Assembly: GCA_002104935.1 (NCBI GenBank)
Contig: MCGT01000022.1
Location: 62,001-126,000 of the forward strand
Direction of reading: 5' to 3'
From: Hesseltinella vesiculosa
Lineage: Eukaryota > Mucoromycota > Mucoromycetes > Mucorales > Cunninghamellaceae
DNA: 64,000 nt
In this document: one piece after another, positions 1 through 9,131 of the stretch
Layout of the letters: each line of letters opens with the position of its first letter
Position numbering within the stretch: the first letter of the stretch is position 1
Program-made: the position numbers and the translations under genes
The notes under the pieces: model-generated
What the model was told of the DNA's origin: nothing
The model's database searches: none
Seen by the model: only the letters and a program-made list of their open reading frames with translations

Positions 1-909
1 GCCACCGAAGTCATGCAACGCTTGTTTGAGTTGCTCAAAGTATGTCACAGAAAGCCGTACGCTTGAAGCAAGATATTTACAAAGTTTTTTGAACTGTCCA
101 GCTTTTCAATTCGCGTGTCAACCAAGTCATCCTTGGCGCTGGTGCAATGCGTTCTGCTGGCTTGAAAAACATATCGGCCAAACACCTGGGTAAGAAGGAA
201 GAGATGTGTTCCACAATTGACCCCCAGTCACTCCTTTTCTTTTAGCACTGGCATCTCAATCCATAGGTGTGATGATTGCTTTAACGCCGGTATTGAAAAC
301 ATGCATGAGCAAGTACGTGCCTGAAAAACATGGCGTGCTCCTGTCCGAATTCGACCGTGTGGCCAATGACTATCAAAACCACCAAAGGGAGATCCATTTG
401 AAGCTGGTGGCCATTATGAACGAACGCTTCGCAGTGCATATCCGTGCCATGAAAGCTGTCCGTTGGGACACTGACGATCTCTCGGGAAAACACGCGAATA
501 TCTACATGGAAACTCTCGTCAAGGAAACCATGACCTTGCACAAAGTCCTCAACAAATACCTCCCTAGTCTGGATCTACAAGTAAGCGAGTAAAAAGATAT
601 GTGTTGTGCAACAGCACAAAGACTGAATGATTGATCCTCGAGTCATGCCTTTTTTTTTACTCACTATTCCCTTTATTTTACAAGTTCATCATGGTACAAG
701 TGTTTCAATCGTTTACCCATCAACTGGCCCATATCATAAGTGAGCTTACCATCCTAACCGAGGCAGGAAAAGCCAGGTTAATCCAAGACGCCTCATACTT
801 TACCCGCCGACTGTCATCGCTACAAGGTGTTACACCGCCAACTCAAGAGGTCTTGGAAGCTGCTCAAGCCATTACCCTCCCTCCCCCCAACGTCCCAAGT
901 AACCCATGA
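1..909 (+). CDS. VPS54: VPS54, GARP tethering complex subunit (3' part; 5' end outside window)
   Basis: Vps54 is a subunit of the GARP complex, which tethers endosome-derived vesicles at the trans-Golgi network. The exons read in one frame: 1-39, 102-189, 246-580 and 685-909, with GT-AG introns whose phases agree (0, 1, 0). Together they give the conserved Vps54 C-terminal region: EVMQRLFELLK, then FNSRVNQVILGAGAMRSAGLKNI (split by no intron), then the helical segment with KLVAIMNERF, which resembles the KLVAIMDS block of animal Vps54. The protein ends with a proline-rich tail (PPPNVPSNP) at 907-909. The N-terminal part lies upstream of the window. The family call comes from recalled family motifs and the continuous spliced reading; the last exon is the least conserved part. 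Confidence 0.85.
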
Positions 910-1879
910 AGTGTTCCTCTCTTTTAATAGAATAGATGAAAGTGTTTTTTTTTAAACTTAATCAGCATCAGAGAATGGTTTTTATACAAATTTTTATTTC
1001 AAAAACTGGGTAAAGTGTCCAGCTTAACCAAGGGATTCCTATTCCGGAAGATAAAGAGTTAGCTTTCATGAATATAAATCAATCATGGGGAATAAAAGAG
1101 AATCAAGAGCATTCTGAAATGTCGAGTCAGCAAGCGTTTTTTAATCCTAGTAGCCACAGAAAGAATAACCGCCCGAATCCGTCTTTTTTCAGTTCCAGGA
1201 ACATCCGCCCAAAAAGACGTCTGAAAACGGAAAGAAAAAAATTGGAAGCATCTTGAAATTCCCCATCCCATCAACAAGTGACATTGCCCGATCACATGAC
1301 ACACCAGAGAACCCAGTGTGAGGAGATCAAACAACATCGGCGTCAAGTAGGATGTGGACCACATATCATAGAATGGATTTAACTAGGTGTCATCACCCTG
1401 ACATTTCATTTGCCCTCAAAAATGTATCCACTGAGGGAAAGGACGTACCTGGTTAACAATGACATCGTTCCAAGGATAGTCTATCAAAAAAAAAAAAAAG
1501 CAAGCTGTGAGTCTCTGACCAATTCATATCCACGCCAAATTTTCCAACTGCTGCAAGCAGATGCGCTATATGTTGTGCAAAGGATCAGAATCGAGGAATT
1601 CCAAAGTGAGTCTAGTCCACATTGTCGGCCCTTTTTCATATACGTCCATGAATTAGGGATCCAACTTGAGAGTATCAAATACACATTTCTCATCATAAAC
1701 CTTTGCAGACAACAACGGGCAATGCCAGCATCATTTTGCAGCCCTGCTCCAAATGTTTCCCTTTACCTTTTCTTTTCTGATCAAGAATTAACCATGAATG
1801 AAGAGATGAAGGGGAGTGAAAAATACCAGAATTTATATCTAGGCTGAAAAATTTTTAGTGGCTTGGTTTCCCCATTTGT
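910..1879. other. Spacer without a recognisable gene
   Basis: A/T-rich sequence following VPS54. Several open frames exist on both strands (for example 1410-1847 on +), but they are low in complexity, have no recognisable motifs and show no splice-supported continuation. I see no RNA gene. Confidence 0.6.
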
Positions 1880-2228
1880 TTGGCTACCCCCGACCTACAA
1901 CAAGAGCAAACACAGCGTCTATATTGGGTGCTATCTCAGCAGCAAGTTTGATTACGGTTGCCGTAATAAAACCAAGACCTGCCTAGAAGAAAAAAGCTGA
2001 TGGATATAATAAGGTCAGGAACTGTAACGGGTCATTACATTTGTTTCTTTAAAGTGACTCTCGATGAAATGGATAAACTTCCGCATATGAACGGTCACTA
2101 CATAGTTATGGACAATACACCGATTCACACGCATGAAAACATTAGGGAGTATATTGAGTATCGAGGATACAAATGTGAGTATCTTCCTACTTGCTCTCCT
2201 GAGCTTAATCCAATAACCAGTTTTGGGT
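1880..2228 (+). pseudogene. Decayed IS630/Tc1/mariner-type transposase fragment
   Basis: Two frames joined by a frame change read as the catalytic core of a DDE transposase of the same superfamily as the intact one at 7012-8316. The first part (about 1899-1973) contains ILGAISAAS, comparable with ILGAICAAG of the intact protein, and ends in a stop. The second part (2000-2230) contains HYIVMDNTPIHTHENI and CSPELNPI, matching YLVMDNAPIHQ and YSPELNPIEQFW. The final catalytic Glu of the NPIE motif is lost (NPIT). Start, N-terminal DNA-binding domain and terminal repeats are not visible, so this is an inactive relic. Its sequence differs enough from the intact element to be a separate family rather than a recent copy. 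Confidence 0.75.
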
Positions 2229-2542
2229 ACTGAAACAGATTGCTGGAAAGACTGTACTGTGTTACCAAAAAAAAAAGTCGCAAAGCAAGAAAAAAGTCAG
2301 CTACGAAAAAGGAAAATGAAGTGGTTAGTTTAGCAAAAGCTAGGCATCTTTTTATTTTTTTCCACTCACCCTTAGAAAAATTGAATTTGGCATCTTCTTT
2401 TTTGCTACTTACAGCCAGACAAGACGTTCAAAGAACTAACAGGTCATTTTGCCTGAGTGGATGCGAAGTCTGATCAGATTACTGCACAGTTGCTTTTTTT
2501 TGACTTACAGCTTATACGTCGTACAGGTTTTTGATACCTGGA
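2229..2542. other. 3' flank of the Fanzor gene; candidate guide-RNA region
   Basis: No gene is visible. In characterised Fanzor and TnpB loci the guide (omega) RNA overlaps or follows the nuclease 3' end, which here is this stretch on the minus strand. Immediately after the stop codon, at 2524-2540, lies a small inverted repeat: CAGGT, a 7-nt spacer, ACCTG. Whether it is part of an RNA scaffold is inference only. Confidence 0.35.
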
Positions 2543-5500
2543 TTATGTGGGGGTTGGTTGGTTCGGTTGCGCGTCTGGTGGCGAGGTTGTGGAAGGGTCG
2601 GCCTGCTCTTGGTCTTGGGGGGTGAAAACAAGAGGCTTCACACCAAGAGCAGCAAAATGGGAGAGCGCATGGATGTTTCGGGAGGCGTTGCAATCTCGTT
2701 GCCACACAGTGCTACATGTTTCGCAACATTGCACTGCATGCAACTTTGATTCGCCACCATCCACCGTCACGTTGGTCAAAGTCTTCTTCCCACATTTGCT
2801 GCAAACTTTGGACGAAAAGGCTTCGTCTGCATCGACCACCAAAATGGGGAATTGCCGCTGGGCCAATCGAACCACTTTTTTGAAGCGATTTGCGAGACCA
2901 AGTGGCTTTTTGTTGAAGCGTCGCCTGCCAAATTTTCCATCACCAATGCACAGAAGGGGTATCTGGGTGGATGGTTGGAAAGGCAGGGGACGCCACTTTC
3001 CATTTCTTGTCTCGCTGAATTAAAAAGAAGTCAGTTTTTTTTTTGTTGGTTTTGATTTTGACATTACCTTGGCTGAGGAGGGGAGGGATGTGCATGCTGA
3101 CGCCGACGACTCTTAAAACTGCCATCTTCATTCAGCCGGCTCATGTATGTGTCGTGGCTGTTGTAGTTGGAGGCATGGGATCCGTACTTGCGACCACCGT
3201 CGACAAATGTCTTGACCAGGTCGTGGGTAACGAGCTGCGCGCCCCTGTAGTTCAAGAAGCGGAGCTGCTGAATGTCTTGGCCATAAAATAAGAGCAATCG
3301 ATCCAAATGGCGTAGCTTTTCAGTGATGTAGGCAGTGATGTTTTGGCGCACTGATGTTTTTGGCGATCCAAAGGACGACTCAATTTCAGTGATGCCGTGC
3401 TGCTGCTTCCAGGCTTTGATATTTGCGACGGTTTTTCGATAGCCAGCTTTGACATAATATTCAGCACTGGAAAAGCGGCGGATCTGATGCCTTGGGTTCG
3501 GCGGTGTGGCTAGCAATGGTTCATCTGGAAGGTCCGCTGGGGAGAGGTAAGCACGGGGATCGGAGGAGTTTGATGCTACAAAGATGTCGGTGACGCCAGG
3601 ATCTATACCCCAAACGTCCATTTGCTGCATGGCCACAGGGCTAATGTCGGTCAGTCGAAGAGGTTGGCCGCTCGATGCACCAGACATCTTTTTGAATGGA
3701 ACGCAAACGGAATAGCCATCAGTGTACAGCTGATTGAGGAAGATTCCGCGACTAGAAAATGAAAAGTGAGATATCTTTTTTCCGGCAATGCTCTCACCTT
3801 TTTTTTTATCTCTTTGTTTCCGACTTACCCACTATGGATCCTTTTCAAGTTCAGGATCTTGAAATTGTCATGCACTTGTCCAGCAACTGGGCGAATCGCT
3901 TGAGGTACGACGTAGTGTTCTAATCCGAAATGGCGCATGATTTCACCAAGAGAATCGTGGGAGACTTGAATGAATTTTCGGGTGAGACACGGTGTGGGAA
4001 GGACCGAGAAAAGACGCACTTTTGGTGACACAAGGTATGCTTCGGATGAGAATGTGCCAGCAGCAAGAGCTCGTTGCGTTTCGGCCACAAGCGTGGTCAC
4101 TTGTTGGCGGGATTGCTGAGAAAAGACACGAGGCAGTCGTTCAATGTCCACTGGAGTGTTGTTGTTGATGGATTTGGATATACCACGGACGAGCTTTGAC
4201 CGCTGGTAATGGTTCAGATAACTCCAGTCATGCATTCCAGAGAGCTGGTGATGTGTCCAATTCCAATGAACGGAGGTTTGTGGCGCCGGTGCGGTGTGTT
4301 GATCTTCATTTAGGCGCTCCAAGCTGCACAAGACATCAAATAGAATCTTGATAAACAGGTGCGGATACCGGGTGATCGTTGTCGTTGTGATAGACACAGA
4401 TGGAGGAACCTGGCTACGAATAGCGTTGTCAGTTGAGAGAGATGGATCAGCTAGCGGAGGCAAGGTATAAGGGCCAGTAGCAACATCAAGGCGCGAGATG
4501 CCAAGGGTTGAGATAGTGTCGATGGACATGGCTGTGGCTGTGCTGACCGAGAGGTTGTCAACCTCTTCTTGGTTGTCCTCGTCGTCTTGGTTGTCCTCAT
4601 CCGCGTCTTGCTGTGTCAAGGGTCCTTCTTGTTCAATACGAATGGCGAGTTGTGTCCATCTGTCCCAAGTCTCGTCTATCAATTCGTTCAAAGCAGTGTC
4701 GACCTTGGCATCCACCATAGCATGGTCGATAGAATCTTCAACATTGATCGTCGGCCAAACTGGTTCAAAGTCTTGGTTTTGTGCACACGTGTCAAACACG
4801 AAATCCGCAAGGGCTCCAACTTGAAAGCGATTAAGTTCCTATTGAAAAAAAAAAAAGGTGAGCTGTTAATGATGGAGGTTTTTTGGAGTTACTTACTGGA
4901 ATAGAACGAGCAAGGCGAGCTTGCAAATAACCAATGTAGGCTTGGTCGAAACCCTCGACCACATGATTCACCATGCTGGAGGCGTACGTGCGGGCCGTGG
5001 AAGTTAAAATCTTGGAAAAGCCAATAGGGCGTTTCCCTCGCACAGTAGACGGGACCAGTGGACAGTGGACATTAGGATGCTGAATCAGAAATGTGGCAAA
5101 CGCTTCTTCAATGTGTTGACGGACCTCTTCAGTAAAGAGTGAGTTATTCGACCAAGATCGGCCAATGACAAGCTGAAACACACCGATAGTCCAGGAACAC
5201 TAGAGGGATATCCAGGCCATTGGTGAGGCGGGAGTTGAAGTAATCCAGGATAAACAGGTGACTGCAAATCAACACACGACGATTAAAATCAACAACTGCT
5301 TGAAGGCCATCCATAAAAATTTCTTTCTCGGCATTGCGTAGCGATTTCAATAATGGGTACAGTCCATGCTTGATCGTGAGTGTCTTGGTCTTCTTTCCAC
5401 CAAGCAATTGGTTCCCTTGTGCACGTTGAGAGGGTATGCGGTAGGGACATAGGCGACTTGATGATCTTGAATGGGTCAACGACGATTCTATGTTTCCATT

Positions 5501-5837
5501 CTTTATGCAAGTTGGGCAGGGACGTCGAGATCGTCGCTGTCGATCGATGGCAAGGCTACGCTCATCTCTGCCGGTACGCTTTGCTGCTTTTTCATCAGCA
5601 TTCTGTCTTCTTTTTGTTACATTCCTTGTTTTGTTTCGTCTTTGTCGCTTGACAGGGCCTGATGAGAAAAGCGATTAGATAACGGCGCTATCGAAAAGAC
5701 AATTCATATGTATCATGCTTGGTCATACGTGACGTAGAAGGGCCAGCTTCTTCTTCAATTGGCACTAACTGAGTTCTATCCGACTCCACCTCGGGCGTAT
5801 TTTGTCTTCTTTTTCTACCCTGCTTGGTACGGGCCAT
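2543..5837 (-). CDS. Fanzor-family (eukaryotic TnpB-like) RNA-guided nuclease, one apparent frameshift
   Basis: Fanzors are eukaryotic relatives of TnpB that use a guide RNA to cut DNA with a RuvC-like domain. Exons on the minus strand: 5837-5729, 5658-4897, 4838-3829, 3751-3068, 3014-2543; all four introns are GT-AG and phases agree. The spliced product is about 1011 aa. In order: a basic N-terminus (KQGRKRRQ, NLS-like), a zinc-knuckle-like CPTC...HSRSSSRLCP near residues 80-105, a long middle region with an acidic insert, YTDGYSVCVPF, RuvC-I WGIDPG (Asp codon 3603-3601), GDGKFG, RuvC-II DADEAFSSKVC (Glu codon 2824-2822), a zinc ribbon CSKC...CCETC, and RuvC-III RDCNASRN (Asp codon 2695-2693). 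The three acidic catalytic residues are all present. Exon 2 holds one extra base near 5182-5185, so the assembled frame needs a +1 correction: either a recent inactivation, a sequencing error, or an undetected splice event. No clear terminal repeats were found. Neighbouring DNA is transposon-rich, as expected for this family. Confidence 0.85.
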
Positions 5838-6762
5838 TTTTCGTGATGAAGGAAAACAAGAAGAAAGAAACAAAAAAAAAAGGTGAAACGCGAGTTGTAT
5901 TTTCACTCCGCCATTTCCCCACTCTCCAACTGCGTCCCATTCTTCCTTTCCATTTTAGTCTATTTTTGATTCGTTGAATATTAGTAAATTGACCTAAGAG
6001 CATTTTCTTTTACTATTTAAAACTTATATATCCTGTATTTGGGCAATAATCGTTGCGATTCGTTGCAGGGAACACAAACTCATAAAGCAGTAGGCCTGAG
6101 CTTTCGATATGCCTGAGATTTTTTATAATTTATGCTTACATTGCATGTCGACAATCCCTAGCCCATCACTTCCATGCCTGAGAGGTGTGTACCATTATTA
6201 CCCCTCCATGTGCAAAATTTGATGTGAATCGATTTTTGACGAATTTGAAGTTGTTATTTGATCAGTTCGCCTGGGAGTCATCTGAAAAAATGGCATTTTT
6301 TAGCTGAAGTTTGAGACACATCAAAACTAACCTGCTAAATATTAGCTAGGAGATCTCTACCAATCGATCTATTTTTTTTAGTATCATCACCACTCAACAC
6401 GCTATTTACCCATGCGTAGTTTTACGTCAATCCATTGATCTTGAAAAAAAGTCAGTCAGAATTTCACATTCCGATATCTGCTCGAATCTCTGTGATCAGA
6501 CTAGCTGAATCATAGCTATCGTGTACGTTTGTATTAAGTAATGGTCTTGGTTAAAACCACTAATGATTCAAACATTGTGATCCAAGAACTATCTTGGGAG
6601 CACGAATAGGAAAAAAACGCCCTCTGATCGTACTCCACTTTTTTTCAGTGTTGGCCATGTAATATTTTGATTGGCTAGAAATATTAACATCACTGATGAG
6701 ATTCCAAAAGCAGAACGACATGCGACTTTTAGAATGCGACAGCATTTGCTGGAAACACATTA
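5838..6762. other. Spacer between Fanzor gene and mariner element, with part of a dispersed repeat
   Basis: No gene. The segment about 6205-6335 is an inverted, diverged copy of the repeat at 8640-8780 and 39060-39200 (shared words include CCATGTGCAAAATTT and, on the same strand, TTTGATCAG followed by a CTGGG block). Short similarity also exists between about 6050-6100 and 36958-37010 (GTTGCAG...CACAAACTC...GGGCTGAG-like). Confidence 0.5.
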
Positions 6763-6876
6763 CACTCTCTCCATGAATAAGTGGCGGCTCTCCTGGAAGA
6801 CAGGTGGCGGACTTTGGATTTTTGAGTGTCGCACAAGCCAAGACAAATTTGGCGCAGCGTTTTTTTTTTTTTGTCG
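6763..6876 (+). repeat. Left terminal inverted repeat of the mariner element
   Basis: Matches the reverse complement of 8379-8492 along about 114 bp with a few mismatches, including a T-tract at the inner end. Preceded by TA at 6761-6762. Confidence 0.9.
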
Positions 6877-7011
6877 GGATGACCAAATGGACTATGTCGC
6901 ATTTTGAGAAAGTTGCCTTTTTCCATGTTTCCCCGATAAACAAGTATATAAGAAGCGATCTAATGTGTGGCAGTTGTACATTTCAAAGGTCACTGATTTT
7001 GGTTATTACGT

Positions 7012-8316
7012 ATGAAAAAGTTCAGCTTTGTCCACGACGATGGTTTTGGGAAAATAACGGATGACAGCGGTCAAGCGATGGTCCTTGATGAGGAGCCAAC
7101 CATTGAACTGGATCCAGGCGCGATGATGGAAGTTGAAACACTGACCAACCTCAATCAATATCTGTCAGAAGGAATTGCTGCTGCCGATTTGATTGAAGCA
7201 GTGATATCCGAGTCCACCGACAAAGAAATCAGCCCAAAGAAAAATGTTGGGAAGCGAAAGCCGCGACATGATTACGAAGTCAAGCGTCTTGTTGTCACCT
7301 ACAAGTTGGAAAAGCTTTGTTCAGCAGCTGAAGCTGGACGTCGGCACAATGTTGACTCAAGAACTGCCCAGAGGTGGTGCAAGCAATTTGACGAGGAGGG
7401 AACGATAGACATGAAGACAAAAAACGCCGGACGGAAAACTATCTTGCTTGATGATCACAAGGATTTCATCATCTCCTTCATCGACGACAAGCCGACAGCG
7501 ACGGTATGCGACGTTGTGGATGCACTCATTCATGAATTCCAAGGGTTGACTATCAAGAAATCGACTATACATAAGTATATGGTGAATGACTGCCGATTGT
7601 CGCTCAAGAGGACCAGAGTGCATGCTGAGAATCGAAACGCGGATGAAACGCTCGACAAGCGACTCGCATGGGCGGTGCAGTGGACTGCAACAGACATGGA
7701 TTTTATAAAGAACTGTGTCTTCATCGATGAAGCGTCATTTAGCATCAATTTGCGCCGAACAGTAGGCTGGTCGCGTGTCGGATCAAAGACAGTCGTGGAA
7801 GCAGCCGCCACGAAATCCAAGACGCATACGATCCTTGGTGCTATTTGTGCTGCTGGTGTTGTTCAAATCAGCATGAGAAGCCCGCCTACAGGGAACAAGA
7901 AACGCAAACTTGATCAAGATATCTACAAGCACATTGGAGTCGGCACAAACACTCATCACTACATCGCCTTCTTGAATGAGGTCATGAATACTATGGACCA
8001 ACACCCAGAATTTGAGGGCTACTATTTGGTGATGGACAATGCACCAATTCATCAATCCAAGGCCATCGACACCTTCATCAGGAACCGTGGGTATCGATGC
8101 ATGTATCTTCCGCCCTATTCCCCTGAGCTCAATCCGATTGAGCAGTTCTGGTCGGCCGTAAAGAGCAAGGTTAGGCGTGACGAGCTGAAAGATGACGAGT
8201 TGTTGTCTCATCGAGTCAAGGCGGCGTGTAATAATGTTTCTATCAAGAGTCTGCATGGCTTTATCGGTTATTCTGCTGCCCGGATCAATGACTGTTTCCA
8301 TAGGACTCCTATGTAG
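7012..8316 (+). CDS. Tc1/mariner-superfamily DDE transposase
   Basis: Intact intronless gene of 434 aa that would excise and insert its own element at TA sites. The N-terminal third has a basic stretch (KKNVGKRKPRHDYEVK) and helix-turn-helix segments (LCSAAEAGRRHNVDSRTAQRW). The catalytic domain shows the DDE triad: Asp in VFIDEASF, Asp in YLVMDNAPIH, and Glu in SPELNPIEQFW, with 34 residues between the last two (DD34E spacing). The C-terminus follows with no frame break. The gene sits inside matching terminal repeats, so protein and DNA substrate are both complete and the element may be autonomous. The ATG at 7012 is the first of the frame; starts at nearby downstream ATGs are possible. Confidence 0.93.
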   Translation: MKKFSFVHDDGFGKITDDSGQAMVLDEEPTIELDPGAMMEVETLTNLNQYLSEGIAAADLIEAVISESTDKEISPKKNVGKRKPRHDYEVKRLVVTYKLEKLCSAAEAGRRHNVDSRTAQRWCKQFDEEGTIDMKTKNAGRKTILLDDHKDFIISFIDDKPTATVCDVVDALIHEFQGLTIKKSTIHKYMVNDCRLSLKRTRVHAENRNADETLDKRLAWAVQWTATDMDFIKNCVFIDEASFSINLRRTVGWSRVGSKTVVEAAATKSKTHTILGAICAAGVVQISMRSPPTGNKKRKLDQDIYKHIGVGTNTHHYIAFLNEVMNTMDQHPEFEGYYLVMDNAPIHQSKAIDTFIRNRGYRCMYLPPYSPELNPIEQFWSAVKSKVRRDELKDDELLSHRVKAACNNVSIKSLHGFIGYSAARINDCFHRTPM

Positions 8317-8378
8317 TTGTATTTAATAAACAACTTGTCGCACGACAAGTCTATTACGACACGAAAAAAAAATATCTA

Positions 8379-8492
8379 CGACAAAAAAAAAAAAACGCTG
8401 CGCCAAATTTGTCTTGGCTCGTGCGACATTCAGAAATCCAAAGTCCGCAATCCGTCTTCCAGGAGAGCCGCCACTTATTCATGGAAAGAGTG
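8379..8492 (-). repeat. Right terminal inverted repeat of the mariner element
   Basis: Reverse complement of 6763-6876, followed by TA at 8493-8494. Confidence 0.9.
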
Positions 8493-8564
8493 TAACTCAG
8501 CTGTGTGAAGGCGACATTCAGAGATTGAATATGATCACCTCCATGTTTCTTCATACTCTGCTTT

Positions 8565-8880
8565 GTGAAAAAAAAAACAGCTGTTTTGATGATCGGATGG
8601 TTGGTCCGTTTCGTTTTCACAGCTCCACCTCCCCAGCGAAAATAAAAAAAAAAATGAAAAATCAGCCATTTTCTACAGGCGACCCCCAAGCAATCTGATC
8701 CAAAATCAAAGAGTGCAATACTGTATTTCTCAAAAGTCGATTCACCCCAAGTTTTGCACACAAGTTCAGAATGATGAGAAGGGGACTCTGGTTAAAATTC
8801 AATCTCACAGACAGTCAAGTAAACAGCTAGAATGCTGCCAAGAGAAATGATGCCATACACACTACACGATGCCTGCGCAA
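8565..8880 (+). repeat. Dispersed repeat, copy A (partner at about 38990-39290)
   Basis: Shares order and spacing of many words with 38990-39290: GTTTCGTTTT, an A-rich tract followed by ATGAAAAATC, GCCAT.TTC, CAAGCAATCTGATC-like, ACCCCAA.TTTTGCACA, TTCA.AATGATGAGAA, AAGCTAGAA-like, and TGCCATAC near the end. No coding capacity is visible. A third, inverted and shorter copy lies at 6205-6335. Confidence 0.7.
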
Positions 8881-9131
8881 GCTCCTCCTTCTTTTGCCGA
8901 CTTTTTCATTGAACCAACGAGTCTCCGTTGATGCCGTCACCCTCCATCTCACTCTGGCTGTGGCCTACTGAACAACAAAACCACTAGCTTGTGTATCTTA
9001 AAAAAAATTTAAAAAAAGGAAATTTACTATTTGATATGATTACAAGGAGAAACGAAAAACGAAGGATGCAGGCAATAAAAGAGGCAAAAGAAAAAAAAAA
9101 GATTTGAAAGATATAAGAAAAATCAAATATT
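8881..9131. other. Spacer at the 3' side of the HECT ligase gene
   Basis: A/T-rich sequence with no recognisable gene; it probably contains the 3' UTR of the minus-strand gene that ends at 9132. Confidence 0.5.

Larger units (their letters stand above)
6763..8492 (+). mobile_element. Complete Tc1/mariner (IS630-like) DNA transposon
   Basis: The element is bounded by near-identical inverted repeats of about 114 bp: left 6763-6876 and right 8379-8492, both starting (outside in) with CACTCT.TCCATGAATAAG and ending at a T-tract followed by GTCG. TA dinucleotides flank both ends (6761-6762 and 8493-8494), the expected target duplication of Tc1/mariner elements. It carries a single uninterrupted transposase gene. 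A TATA-like TATATAAG stretch at about 6945 precedes the gene. Long repeats that are still similar and an intact frame suggest recent insertion. The flanks resemble an older repeat that this element has split. Confidence 0.9.

Noticed and set aside
4498..4904. Plus-strand open frames opposite Fanzor exon 3
   Set aside because: Antisense shadows of the acidic, repeat-coded segment of the real minus-strand exon.
5154..5181. A 28-nt GT...AG micro-intron to explain the Fanzor frame slip
   Set aside because: Far below the 50-110 nt range of the other introns here and without a branch site; a one-base insertion is simpler.
8317..8508. Open frames across the mariner right repeat as a separate small gene
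   Set aside because: They fall in the terminal inverted repeat and mirror frames of the left repeat.
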